Origin: Chloroflexota bacterium | GTDB lineage: Bacteria > Chloroflexota > UBA4733 | Assembly: GCA_023381895.1 (NCBI GenBank) | Contig: JAMCTA010000016.1 | Coordinates: 1 to 11,942 of the forward strand | Direction: 5' to 3' | Length of the DNA: 11,942 nucleotides | Part shown: in pieces, positions 1 through 7,911 of the stretch | Numbering within the stretch: position 1 is the stretch's first letter | How the letters are laid out: every line of letters starts with the position of its first letter | The notes under the pieces: model-generated | The model's input: only the letters and a program-made list of their open reading frames with translations | What the model was told of the DNA's origin: nothing | Databases searched by the model: none | Translations under genes and position numbers: made by a program

Positions 1-105
1 GTCGGCCTCCGCCCCTTCTTCCCCAGGCCCTGGTAGTGAAACGTGGCGGCGGGGCACTTCGTTGCTCCTCCCTTCTTTCACTCCCCCTACGTCGTGGAGC
101 ATGTG
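1..105 (+). pseudogene. Decayed partial copy of the neighbouring hydrolase gene (possible)
   Basis: Bases 1-22 are an exact inverted match to 1258-1279, inside the hydrolase gene. Read on the plus strand from base 1 they encode VGLRPFF, which is residues 32-38 of that hydrolase. The frame then hits stop codons at 34-39. Further on in the same frame, about 76-102, it reads HSPYVVEH, which resembles HSPYVERH at hydrolase residues 140-147. The two matching pieces lie in the same order as in the intact gene but about 250 bases closer together. I infer a degenerate paralogue or inverted partial duplication whose 5' part lies left of the window. A 22-base exact match by chance is very unlikely, but the second match is short, and an assembly artefact at a contig edge would look similar. 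Confidence 0.4.
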
Positions 106-202
106 CTTCTGTTTGGTGTTCCCGGAGCCAGTGAGCTGAGTACGGGAAGGGTCGTGCGGTTCACGTGCTCCTCACCTGAGGGGCAATCACGCACGCGGCG
201 AA

Positions 203-1372
203 CTAGGCAGGTACCGCTACCGGAGCTGCGATGAGCCGGTGCGTGAGCCAGTCGAGAATCTCAAAGCGTGCTGCGGGGAAGTTGAGCACTGCGTGGTCGC
301 CTCCAGGGTAGATGCGCAATGTACTGCGCTCGGCTGCCTCTGCATGGATGAGACGGGCCTCATCTACAGGAATGATAATGTCTGCGTCGCCATGCACGTT
401 CAGAATAGGACAAGTGATGCGAACGATGCTGCCGCGCAGCGTGAACTGAGCGATGAGGTCGCGGAGTGCCTGGCCGTCGGTAATGCCAGTGACAAGGCGG
501 AGGGCGCCCTCAGTGAGGCGAGCAGACTTCTCGAACCAGTGGCGCGGCTCGTAGAAGCCGGAGATGTTGACGACGGCACGGAGGCGAGGATCTTCGGAAG
601 CGGCGCGTAGCGCCATGGTGCCGCCGAGGCTGGTGCCGAGCACGGCGATGCGATCAGGGAAGATGGCTGGATGCTGTTGGAGCAGATCGACCGATACAGA
701 GACGATCTTGAACGAGCTGGTCGTGAGACGGGAAGAATCGAACGCTTCGCCGTGTCCAGCCACGTCGGCCACGAAGGCAGCGAAGCCGCGCTGTGTGAGC
801 GCCTCAGGGCGAAAGTCGGGCTGCTCTTTGGAGCTGCCGAGGCCGTGCACCACGATGACGCAGGGGAAGGGGCCGTCGCCTGGCGGCAGGTGGAGGTAGC
901 CGGCGTGGGTGGTGCTGGCATCTGAGAAGGTGTGGCGCTCGACATACGGTGAGTGCAGCTCGGCGAAGCGGCGGTAGCTCTCGGCGCAGCCGGCGTAGAG
1001 CTCGCGCTTGAGAGAGGAATCGCCGAGGGCGATGTCAGCGGCGCGGAAGGAGAGCGCCGCCCGCCAGTAGCATTCGGCGGTGCTGGCGATGTGGCCCTCA
1101 CTCTGGTGCTGCTGTGCCAGCGCGACGTAGCTACGGGCGGTCTCGGCCCAGGCCTGGGCCCAGGCATCTTCGCCCAGGCGACGGATGCGCTTGAGCGTAC
1201 GATCGACGTCGGAGAGCGCGATGCCCCAGCCATCGACGAAGACGTGGTAGACCGGCCGGAAGAAGGGGCGGAGGCCGACGACGCCCACGATACGGTTGGC
1301 AATGACGAATCCGGCGCGGAAGAGCTGGGCACGTAAACGCGGAGGAAGCGTGAGACGCTGACGCTCAGACAT
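203..1372 (-). CDS. Alpha/beta hydrolase (esterase or C-C hydrolase type) with N-terminal helical domain
   Basis: The 389-residue protein has two parts. Residues 1-150 are a mostly helical domain rich in Arg and Ala. Residues ~155-385 are an alpha/beta hydrolase core. The oxyanion-hole strand reads VIVVHGLGSS (172-181). The nucleophile elbow is GTSLGG with Ser248. The likely acid is Asp331 in HGDADIIIP, and the base is His360 in GGDHAVLN, so the triad is complete. This layout resembles the FrsA/DUF1100 group and 2,6-dihydroxypseudooxynicotine hydrolase, where the helical domain forms a lid. The substrate cannot be told from sequence. There is no signal peptide, so it should be cytoplasmic. 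The ATG has no strong ribosome binding site, so a slightly different start is possible. It is monocistronic and divergent from the molybdopterin gene. Confidence 0.9.
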   Translation of the reverse strand: MSERQRLTLPPRLRAQLFRAGFVIANRIVGVVGLRPFFRPVYHVFVDGWGIALSDVDRTLKRIRRLGEDAWAQAWAETARSYVALAQQHQSEGHIASTAECYWRAALSFRAADIALGDSSLKRELYAGCAESYRRFAELHSPYVERHTFSDASTTHAGYLHLPPGDGPFPCVIVVHGLGSSKEQPDFRPEALTQRGFAAFVADVAGHGEAFDSSRLTTSSFKIVSVSVDLLQQHPAIFPDRIAVLGTSLGGTMALRAASEDPRLRAVVNISGFYEPRHWFEKSARLTEGALRLVTGITDGQALRDLIAQFTLRGSIVRITCPILNVHGDADIIIPVDEARLIHAEAAERSTLRIYPGGDHAVLNFPAARFEILDWLTHRLIAAPVAVPA

Positions 1373-1658
1373 AGCGCTATGGTACCACAGCTTTTCTTGG
1401 AGGCCGGTAGGGCGGCGGCGCCGCTTCCCGTTGGCGCGCGGCGGCAGGTGGTTTTCGCGGTGGTGTTATAGATTGTTGTAGAGAGAGTTGGCGGCGTTGC
1501 GCGCTATTCGCTCGGACTGCTTTTTCTGGTCATTGGCTGTATAGACCGTTCGTTTTCACCGTTGGCCGTGTGCTGTTTACGGTTGGTCTTACCCCGGGGA
1601 GACGGGTGCTGGCCGGCGGGCTTGGTGTGTTTATCTCCGCGTAGAGAGGGGATAGGGC
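1373..1658. other. Divergent intergenic region between hydrolase and molybdopterin gene
   Basis: This 286-base spacer should contain the promoters of both flanking genes. I see no convincing -35/-10 pair in either direction. It holds a 10-base perfect palindrome, GCGGCGCCGC (about 1415-1424), and several ACCGTT/AACGGT-like words around 1545-1585. I cannot assign a function to either. Confidence 0.4.
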
Positions 1659-3365
1659 ATGCATATGGATAGGCGTCGCTCGACGAGCTTCCTGGCAGGT
1701 GCGCTTGCTGGGCTGGTGGTGCTCTGGCTGGCGTTTGTGCTGCGGTTTGTGGCGGATGTGCCGACGCTACCGGAACTGTTCTTGGACCGGGTGGTGTTGC
1801 TGATACCGGGTCCGGTGTTTGGCTTTCTCATTGACCGCTTGCAGCTTGTGGGACGGCCTTTACTTTATGCTGGCTTGCTCGTGGGAGAGCTGGTGATTTT
1901 GGCGGCGCTTGGTGGGCTGGTGGCGCTGGCCTTTGGGTATCACGATGACATTTCCGGCAAAGCTGATAGAGTGAGCGGCTGGTGGCGGCTTGTCATGCTG
2001 GCGGTGGGGCTGTGGATTGTGCTGGGGGTGGTGATTCTGCCATTGGCGGGGGATGGGATTTTTGCAGTGCAGACGCAGTTTGCTGCGATGGTAGTGGCAG
2101 TGGGGTTCTTGATTGAAGCGCTGGTCTATGTACTGGGTGTTGGAGGGGTCCTGCGATGGCTTTGGCGCCGAGAGGAACGCTGGGAACGGCTGCCTACACC
2201 GGTGGCTGATCCGCTGCGGCGCCAGCTTGCGAGTGAGATGGCGGTGGTGACGCTGGCGACGTTAGGTGGAGCGGCGCTGTGGCGCTATCGGGCGGAGCAA
2301 CCGGGTATAGCGAGCGCTACGAACAGGCCGTCGGGATCGGCGGCAGTAGCGGCGAGTACAAGCGCTGTTGAAGTGGCGAGCGCAACAAGTAGGGCGCCGG
2401 GGCCTGGAGGGACGACTTCGACAGCAGTGACTGGGACGGCGACGACGGCAGTGCCGGTTCAGACGGTGGCTACTCCACCAGCGGCAGTAGCTGGGCTAGA
2501 GGTGACGCCGACCTCGGCCTTCTATCTGGTGTCGAAGGATTTGGGAACGCCGCATATTGCGACTACGGGATGGCAGCTTGCGGTCAAGGGGCTGGTGCGG
2601 AAGCCGTTGAGTCTGACATATGAGGCGCTGATGCAACTTCCGGCGGTGGAGGAGTATGTGACGTTGGAGTGCATTAGCAACAACGTGGGTGGGCCGCTGA
2701 TCAGCAATGCGCGGTGGCGCGGCGTGCCTTTGGCGACACTTTTGGAGCAAGCGGGAGCGACGGCGGCGGGGTTTGTGCTCTTCCGTTCGGCTGATGGCTA
2801 TACGGAGAGCTTGCCGATGGCTGAGGCGCGGCAGCCGGCGACGCTGGTTGCCTACCAGATGAATGGTGCGCCGCTGCCGGCAGGGCACGGCTTTCCGGTG
2901 CGGATAGTGGTGCCAGGGCACTATGGGATGAAGAGTCCAAAGTGGCTGACGACGATCACGGTGTCGCACACGAACCAGCAGGGCTTTTGGGAGCAGCAGG
3001 GGTGGAATGAAGCAGCGGTGGTGCGGACGAACGCACGGATTGTACTGCCGCTGGATGGGGCGGAGCTACGGCAAGGGATAGTGACGATTGCCGGGGTGGC
3101 GTTTGCGGGGACGCGGGGAATCCGGGCTGTGCAAGTGGCAATTCGACCCGACACGGGATGGAGCGAGGCGATGTTGGTACCGCCGCTGAGCCCGGTGGCG
3201 TGGACGGTGTGGTTCTACCGCTGGCAGCCGCCACGAGCAGGGAGCTACACGATTCAGGTGCGGGCGGTCGACGGGGCGGGGGCGGTACAGGAAGCGCAGA
3301 GGGAGTCGAGTTTTCCGCGGGGGGCAGCGGGACTGCCGCTCATTGGGGTGAAGGTGACGGGATGA
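1659..3365 (+). CDS. Membrane-anchored molybdopterin-dependent oxidoreductase, sulfite oxidase family
   Basis: The 568-residue protein starts with five or six hydrophobic segments (about 11-30, 37-57, 66-92, 103-125, 135-160 and probably 189-203). A Ser/Thr/Ala/Pro-rich linker follows (about 206-272), then a molybdopterin domain of the sulfite oxidase/YedY type (about 280-440). Cys338 in TLECISNNVGG is the expected molybdenum ligand. The cofactor signature includes GHGFPVRIVVPG (400-411) and GMKSPKWL (423-430). Residues ~450-560 form an Ig-like domain like the Mo-co dimerisation domain of sulfite oxidases. There is no heme or cytochrome domain, so electrons must go to a separate acceptor or the membrane quinone pool; the substrate is unknown. 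Topology probably places the catalytic part outside. GAGAGGGGATAGGG just upstream supports the ATG at 1659; the ATG two codons later is also possible. Codons end mostly in G, unlike the C-ending codons of the propeller and GH130 genes. Confidence 0.9.
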   Translation: MHMDRRRSTSFLAGALAGLVVLWLAFVLRFVADVPTLPELFLDRVVLLIPGPVFGFLIDRLQLVGRPLLYAGLLVGELVILAALGGLVALAFGYHDDISGKADRVSGWWRLVMLAVGLWIVLGVVILPLAGDGIFAVQTQFAAMVVAVGFLIEALVYVLGVGGVLRWLWRREERWERLPTPVADPLRRQLASEMAVVTLATLGGAALWRYRAEQPGIASATNRPSGSAAVAASTSAVEVASATSRAPGPGGTTSTAVTGTATTAVPVQTVATPPAAVAGLEVTPTSAFYLVSKDLGTPHIATTGWQLAVKGLVRKPLSLTYEALMQLPAVEEYVTLECISNNVGGPLISNARWRGVPLATLLEQAGATAAGFVLFRSADGYTESLPMAEARQPATLVAYQMNGAPLPAGHGFPVRIVVPGHYGMKSPKWLTTITVSHTNQQGFWEQQGWNEAAVVRTNARIVLPLDGAELRQGIVTIAGVAFAGTRGIRAVQVAIRPDTGWSEAMLVPPLSPVAWTVWFYRWQPPRAGSYTIQVRAVDGAGAVQEAQRESSFPRGAAGLPLIGVKVTG

Positions 3366-3464
3366 GGGAGAGCGTGAGATGAGATGACACTGTGGCTGGC
3401 GAGCTTCCTGGGGTTGCTAGGGGGATAGGCGATTTCAGAGAGTGCCTCGGTAACACCTTGCCCG

Positions 3465-3914
3465 ATGTCGTCATCATCCACCAGAGGTAAAGACGGTTCT
3501 AATGTCAACTATTTTCTCCTCGCTTGGGGGATCACCTGCTTATTGGCGGGGATTGCTGCTGGCTGGCTCGTCGAGTTTGCTCTGCGGCAGTGGCGCCAGT
3601 TGCACTCGCTGCGGCATCTTGTGGGGGCGATCACGGTCCTGCTGTTGAATCTTGCACTCTTGTTCCATAGCCAGTTGACGTTTCATGCCCTCTATACCGG
3701 TATCTGGGCGCCTCAGACTGCTGCTATCAGCCAGCCGCGTGCGATTACGCGCTGGCTGCTCCGTGGTGTCGAGTCTGGTTGGTACCGAAAGCTTCTCCCC
3801 TTCGAACCGGCACCGGAGGAGGTTATCACGACGTTCGGCTGGCGCTACAACGCTGTTGTGGGGCCGGCGCGCCTATTTGAGGATCGACTGCTTGTCCGGC
3901 AGGTCCACAGCTAG
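3465..3914 (+). CDS. Hypothetical two-helix membrane protein
   Basis: This 149-residue reading frame encodes no family I recognise. It has a short Ser-rich start, two strongly hydrophobic segments (about 16-39 and 50-70), and a soluble tail of about 75 residues rich in Trp, Tyr, Arg and Leu. Membrane segments with basic residues between them (RQWRQLHSLRH) look like a real membrane protein. Against it, there is no purine-rich ribosome binding site before the ATG, and no other in-frame start lies between the stop at 3426 and this ATG. It lies 99 bases after the molybdopterin gene on the same strand, so it could be co-transcribed, and it converges on the PrsW gene. Confidence 0.5.
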   Translation: MSSSSTRGKDGSNVNYFLLAWGITCLLAGIAAGWLVEFALRQWRQLHSLRHLVGAITVLLLNLALLFHSQLTFHALYTGIWAPQTAAISQPRAITRWLLRGVESGWYRKLLPFEPAPEEVITTFGWRYNAVVGPARLFEDRLLVRQVHS

Positions 3915-4009
3915 GAAGCAAAGCACCGCCAGTGAGTGTACTGCAGCAGCGTGCAACACTCAAGATAGGGTCACCTACTACAAGCGAGCGCACGGCAACG
4001 GGTAGAGCC

Positions 4010-4963
4010 TCAGACGATCCGCAGACGCTGTAGAGGAGTCGCTTCCCGGAAGAGCCGCCAGAGCACGAAGATGCCGACCGCCCCAATAACAAGAGCGGGA
4101 ATGGGCAGGCTGAGCGCCGGAACTGCCACATCCACTGCCTGGAGGCGTAGCACGAAGCCAGGAGTCTCAATATCGATGGGGATCGCTCCCGCTGTCCAGT
4201 CCCATAGAGCGTGTAGTACAACCGCCAGCAAGAAGGCGCCTATCACTTTGCGATTGATGTGGAAGCGGCCATTGATGCGCTCACGCCACAACACGCCTGC
4301 CACGATCGCCGTCCACGTTCCATGCGCGAGCGGGGCTAGGAGGCCACGCGTCAACAGTACTTCGCCTAAGACGTTGAGATTGCCGTGCGAGAGCAATAAG
4401 AAGGTAAATCCGTAACCCATGCTTTCCAAGGCTGCGAACCCCATCCCAGCGGCCGCACCAAGGACAATGCCGTGCAACTCGGTGGCATATTCGCGGCGCC
4501 GCAGGAGCCACACAACACCCAGCAACTTGGCCGATTCTTCGATAACTCCGACGCCAAGCATCGCGAAGATGCCAGCACCGCGCACGACCTCTTCTTCGAA
4601 GAAGTTAGCGGCGAGCGTACCGAGCACACCGCCGTAAACGAAGGTGAGCGCAATGGTCGTCAAAGGCACGTCGTAGAGCGCTCCTCGCTCATAGAGGAAC
4701 ACGACGAACGTGACTGGCACAAGTGACGCCCCGAGCAGCAGCACAGTGGGGACGAGATTAGGGTTGCCAGTGACTGCGAGCGACTTCATGTCCAGGTAGT
4801 ACAAGATAAACCCTGCCAGGAGCACCTTCCACCACCAGTGCTGCCAGAGGTGGACTCGCGCCGGCCAGGCGACGTGGAACCCGCAATGCGCGCAAAAGCG
4901 GTCGTCTGCACGGAGCCCACTCCCGCAATGTGGACAGGTAACTGCTATGGCCGTATCGGGCAT
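4010..4963 (-). CDS. PrsW-family intramembrane glutamic protease with N-terminal zinc ribbon
   Basis: The 317-residue protein opens with a zinc ribbon: CPHC (Cys10, Cys13) and CAHC (Cys24, Cys27). About eight hydrophobic segments follow. The family motifs are present in order: IEESAK with Glu142, Glu143 and Lys146; FAALE with Phe176 and Glu180; His214 in LAHGTW; and HALWD with His251 and Asp255. These are the putative active-site and metal or proton-relay residues of PrsW/CAAX-protease relatives. In Bacillus, PrsW cleaves the anti-sigma factor RsiW; no sigma/anti-sigma pair is visible here, so the substrate is unknown. I chose the ATG at 4963, which has GGAG four bases upstream. A TTG at 5053 would add 30 residues with another hydrophobic stretch but has no ribosome binding site. 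The gene is divergent from the propeller lipoprotein gene. Confidence 0.88.
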   Translation of the reverse strand: MPDTAIAVTCPHCGSGLRADDRFCAHCGFHVAWPARVHLWQHWWWKVLLAGFILYYLDMKSLAVTGNPNLVPTVLLLGASLVPVTFVVFLYERGALYDVPLTTIALTFVYGGVLGTLAANFFEEEVVRGAGIFAMLGVGVIEESAKLLGVVWLLRRREYATELHGIVLGAAAGMGFAALESMGYGFTFLLLSHGNLNVLGEVLLTRGLLAPLAHGTWTAIVAGVLWRERINGRFHINRKVIGAFLLAVVLHALWDWTAGAIPIDIETPGFVLRLQAVDVAVPALSLPIPALVIGAVGIFVLWRLFREATPLQRLRIV

Positions 4964-5313
4964 GAGGCTCCACTCGCTTAGCAACACACCAGAGAACATA
5001 GCGTATAAGAGCGCTAGAATGCTGAGCGTACCAGACTTCCCCGTGCCCGGCAACGATTGGTGCTTGGCTGCGCATACGAAAGCAGACCTGTTTCACGTTG
5101 ATGTAAGAGCAGCGGGAGGAGGCGATGATCTTCTGGTACAAGGCTACAAGCAACGCACGTACTCGCCAGGGCGTCCGGCCTGATAGCCCAGCTCACTGGC
5201 AGAGATCCACCTCCCAGTAATCAAGGCACAGCTACCGAGACGTACACTAAAACTTGACATTGTTGACTATTATGATACAGTAAAGGCTCGAGGAAGAATA
5301 GAGGAGGCGCTCT
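4964..5313. other. Divergent intergenic region between PrsW and propeller genes
   Basis: These 350 bases separate two divergent genes. Most of the region shows no recognised gene. The right end holds the putative promoter and ribosome binding site of the propeller gene (see the separate entry). A 31-codon frame at 5125-5220 follows a purine-rich GGGAGGAGG, but its peptide has no recognisable feature. The stretch 4964-5053 could be coding if the PrsW gene uses the upstream TTG start. Confidence 0.5.
5254..5307 (+). promoter_or_regulatory. Putative promoter and strong RBS of the propeller lipoprotein gene
   Basis: A consensus -35 TTGACA lies at 5254-5259. The best -10 at allowed spacing is TACAGT (5276-5281, spacer 16). 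A better-looking TATGAT (5271-5276) is too close to that -35 and has no good -35 of its own. GAGGAGG at 5301-5307 is six bases from the GTG start and decides it. The stretch TATGATACAGTA (5271-5282) matches the marR promoter region at 11 of 12 bases. Confidence 0.5.
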
Positions 5314-6564
5314 GTGGCAAAACGCACCCGGCCGTGGCCCGCCCGCAACCCCATCTGCATTGCAACGCTCGACGAACACGGCAACGCAGTTTGCGCCTGC
5401 CCCACGGAGCCCGTTCCATCGACACCGGCTACACTAACTGACGCGCAGTACGACGACGCCATCGGCGAGACCCTCTTCACCCTGCTCGGCCGTCGTCGCT
5501 TCCTCGCCGCTGCGGCTGGCGGCGTCACCTCACTCCTGCTCGCAGCTTGCAGCGCTGCCAACTCGGTGAGCACAACAGCTTCCACCTCATCGCTAGCGAC
5601 GAAGAGCGCGGCGGCTGTTAGCTCTTCAGAGAAGCCTCTCTGGGTCTACGTCTTCAACGTCGGCACGAAAGATGTGACTATCATCGACGCCGCCACCAAC
5701 AAAGTGCTCGCTACGCGACCCCTTGGTGCTGCCGTGCGCTGGCTCTCGAACGAGCAGCGCTACTGGGATGGCGAGCACATCTGGACTTATGACTTTCCCA
5801 ACAACAATCTCGTCGCCATCGCCATCGATCCCAAGGCAATCAAAGTCGTGGAGACCGTGGAGACCGGCACCAAGGGGCCAGGCCATAGCCTTATGCTCTC
5901 ACCTGACCTCAAGAGCGCCTACGTCAACTCCGCGGGCAGCAACGTCATCGACGTCATCGACGTCGCCAGCAAGAAGGTACGCGACAAAATCGAAGTCGGC
6001 AGCTTCCCGTGCGACTGCTTCCTTTCCCCCGATGGCAAGTTCGGCTACACACCCGAGCGTGATCAAGACACCGTAGCCAAGTTCGATACCACCACCAACA
6101 AGATCGTGCAGCGTATCGATTTCCCGAAGGGCAGCAAGCCGTATATGCTCCGTGTCTCGCCGGATGGTAAAGAGCTCTGGGTGCAGGCCGCTGGGAATAA
6201 CACGAACAACATCCTCGATCCTGACAACCTCAAGATCCTCTATACCGAGACCGACGGTAAGGGGCCTGTCACGAACGCTTGGTCCCCTGATGGCAAGTAC
6301 GTGCTCGTCACTCATGAGGGCGATACCATCGTGAGCGTCTACAGCACCGAGACGAAGAAGATCATCAAGACGATCACTGTAGGCCAAGGCTCTTCCAACA
6401 TCGGCTTCACACCAGATGGGAAGAAGGCTTTCGTCAGCGTCACGGGGGCCAACTCCGTCGCCGTGATCGACATGGCGTCGCTGAGCGTCGCCCAGCAGAT
6501 CACCACCGGCAAGTCACCACAAGGCCTGATCATCTTCCCCGCGCCCGAAGGTGGTCTCAGCTAA
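5314..6564 (+). CDS. Tat-exported lipoprotein with YVTN/SPDG-type beta-propeller
   Basis: The 416-residue protein has an unusually long cytoplasmic n-region (about 1-58) containing Cys15, Cys27 and Cys29. Then comes a twin-arginine signal, RRRFLAAAAGG (60-70), and a lipobox LAAC with Cys79. A Ser/Thr/Ala-rich linker (80-107) leads to a beta-propeller (about 108-410). The repeats are marked by SPD(L/G)K or TPDGK turns at about 197, 238, 282, 324 and 366, spaced 41-44 residues, typical of YncE/surface-layer propellers with seven blades. The mature protein should be lipid-anchored on the outer face of the membrane after folding in the cytoplasm. Catalytic residues are not evident, so binding or scaffolding is more likely than an enzyme activity, though lactonase-like propellers share the fold. 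The GTG start is fixed by GAGGAGG six bases upstream; no other Met occurs before the signal. The GH130 gene follows 169 bases downstream on the same strand. Confidence 0.88.
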   Translation: MAKRTRPWPARNPICIATLDEHGNAVCACPTEPVPSTPATLTDAQYDDAIGETLFTLLGRRRFLAAAAGGVTSLLLAACSAANSVSTTASTSSLATKSAAAVSSSEKPLWVYVFNVGTKDVTIIDAATNKVLATRPLGAAVRWLSNEQRYWDGEHIWTYDFPNNNLVAIAIDPKAIKVVETVETGTKGPGHSLMLSPDLKSAYVNSAGSNVIDVIDVASKKVRDKIEVGSFPCDCFLSPDGKFGYTPERDQDTVAKFDTTTNKIVQRIDFPKGSKPYMLRVSPDGKELWVQAAGNNTNNILDPDNLKILYTETDGKGPVTNAWSPDGKYVLVTHEGDTIVSVYSTETKKIIKTITVGQGSSNIGFTPDGKKAFVSVTGANSVAVIDMASLSVAQQITTGKSPQGLIIFPAPEGGLS

Positions 6565-6733
6565 CATCCGATTCTGCCCAGAGCTCACATCGCTGTCTCT
6601 CTGACCATCCGTACCTGCGCTCCTCCTGTCAGGATCGCTCTCCGTGTTCAACGCCAAGCCCCTCATGGCATCACATGTGCATAACGAACGCAGCAGTGAG
6701 GTACAGGAAAGGCGCCAAGGAGGTTGCTCCATC

Positions 6734-7900
6734 ATGACTCCCGCTGCACACCGTCACCCCGATAATCCAATACTCACTCCGCAGGATGTCCAGCCCATCA
6801 TGTCCGGATGGAAGGTGTTGTGCGCCTTCAATCCAGCCGTCACTGAGCACGCTGGTGACGTTGTCCTGCTCCTGCGCGTCGCTGAGCGCCCCAGCCACGT
6901 GGAGCCACGCGCAGGTGAGCTCGAGATTGATCTCCGAGAGGAGATCCCGCAGCTCATTCCCGTCGATCGTTCGCTCTCACCTGATCGCTATATTGCCGTA
7001 CCCGTGCTCGATCTCGGAGCGCCGTCTCCCCACATCGTCCTCCGCTACATCCGTCGCGACACTTCTCAGCTCGTCACGAGCGACACCCGCGAGATCTGGA
7101 AAGGTCGCTACCGCTTCCTCACGTCGATCTCGACGCTCCGCCTCGCCCGCAGCCAGGACGGCGTGCACTTTAAGGTCGAGCCTGGCGCCGCCATCCAGCC
7201 CACCACTCCGCTTGAGCGCTTCGGCACCGAGGACCCACGCATTACTCTCCTCAATGGCGAGTATTACGTCAACTACACGGCGGTTTCAGATTGCGGAATC
7301 GCCACGGCGCTGGCCAAGACTCGGGACTTCACTTCCTTTGAGAAGCTCGGCATCATCTTCTGTCCCGAGAATCGCGACGTCACGATCTTTCCCGCGCAGA
7401 TCGACGGCCGCTTCTGCGCGCTTCACCGCCCTGTTCCGGCCGGCATTGGCCAGCCCGCCATCTGGGTCGCCTTCTCGAGCAATCTGCGCGAGTGGGGAGA
7501 CCATCGCTATTGCATTGGTCCGCGCCCTGGCATGTGGGATAGCATACGTATCGGCGGCGGCGCCATCCCGATCCACACCAGGGATGGCTGGCTCGCGATC
7601 TATCACGGCGTCAACGTCGATGGCCACTACGCTCTCGGCGCTGCACTCCTCGATCACACCAAGCCTTGGTGCATCCTCGCCCGTTCTCCGGAGCCGCTAT
7701 TGAAGCCGGAAGCACCGTATGAGGTCCACGGCTTCTACGGCGGCGTCGTCTTCACCTGCGGCGCACTCGTACACGGCGACCGCATGCGCATCTACTATGG
7801 CGCGGCTGACACCAGCATAGCCATCGCAGACTTTTCCCTCACCGCAGTGTTGGAGAGCTTGGAATACAGCCCGAGTACATCCTCTCCATATCAAGAGTAG
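6734..7900 (+). CDS. GH130 family glycoside phosphorylase or hydrolase (mannoside-type)
   Basis: The 388-residue protein has the five-bladed propeller signatures of GH130. These include NPIL near the start (11-14), AFNPAV (31-36), Arg48 in LLLRVAER, and GTEDPRI (164-170) with Asp167 as the expected proton donor. Further motifs are NRDVTIFP (213-220), HRP (231-233), IGGG (273-276), WLAIYHGV (286-293) and YYGAAD (354-359). Family members phosphorolyse beta-1,4-mannosyl or mannosyl-glucose/GlcNAc links; some subfamilies are hydrolases lacking the phosphate-binding basic residues. Arg48, Arg169, His231 and Arg232 are candidates for phosphate contact here, but I cannot settle phosphorylase versus hydrolase. 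There is no signal peptide, so it is cytoplasmic. I chose the ATG at 6734, which has AAGGAGG (6717-6723) ten bases upstream; an in-frame start at 6644 would add 30 residues of low-quality sequence. Codons are C-ending, like the propeller gene. Confidence 0.9.
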   Translation: MTPAAHRHPDNPILTPQDVQPIMSGWKVLCAFNPAVTEHAGDVVLLLRVAERPSHVEPRAGELEIDLREEIPQLIPVDRSLSPDRYIAVPVLDLGAPSPHIVLRYIRRDTSQLVTSDTREIWKGRYRFLTSISTLRLARSQDGVHFKVEPGAAIQPTTPLERFGTEDPRITLLNGEYYVNYTAVSDCGIATALAKTRDFTSFEKLGIIFCPENRDVTIFPAQIDGRFCALHRPVPAGIGQPAIWVAFSSNLREWGDHRYCIGPRPGMWDSIRIGGGAIPIHTRDGWLAIYHGVNVDGHYALGAALLDHTKPWCILARSPEPLLKPEAPYEVHGFYGGVVFTCGALVHGDRMRIYYGAADTSIAIADFSLTAVLESLEYSPSTSSPYQE

Positions 7901-7911
7901 GGGCGCACTGG

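Noticed and set aside
400..1332. Long open frame of 310 codons on the minus strand overlapping the hydrolase
   Set aside because: It overlaps the hydrolase in another frame, and its Ser/Ala/Pro-rich product has no domain; the hydrolase frame has a complete catalytic triad.
1530..1590. Repeated ACCGTT/ACGGTT words before the molybdopterin gene
   Set aside because: The words are short and irregularly spaced, and do not form a clear repeat array or operator.
3384..3428. 14-codon hydrophobic peptide frame (MTLWLASFLGLLGG) after the molybdopterin gene
   Set aside because: Too short to judge and no known leader function; it does not connect in frame to the next gene.
5125..5220. 31-codon frame after GGGAGGAGG in the PrsW-propeller gap
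   Set aside because: The spacing to the ATG is short and the peptide has no recognisable feature; one good purine run in a 350-base gap can be chance.
6786..7703. 305-codon plus-strand frame inside the GH130 gene
   Set aside because: Low-complexity Ser/Ala/Arg product, an out-of-frame shadow of a gene with clear family motifs.
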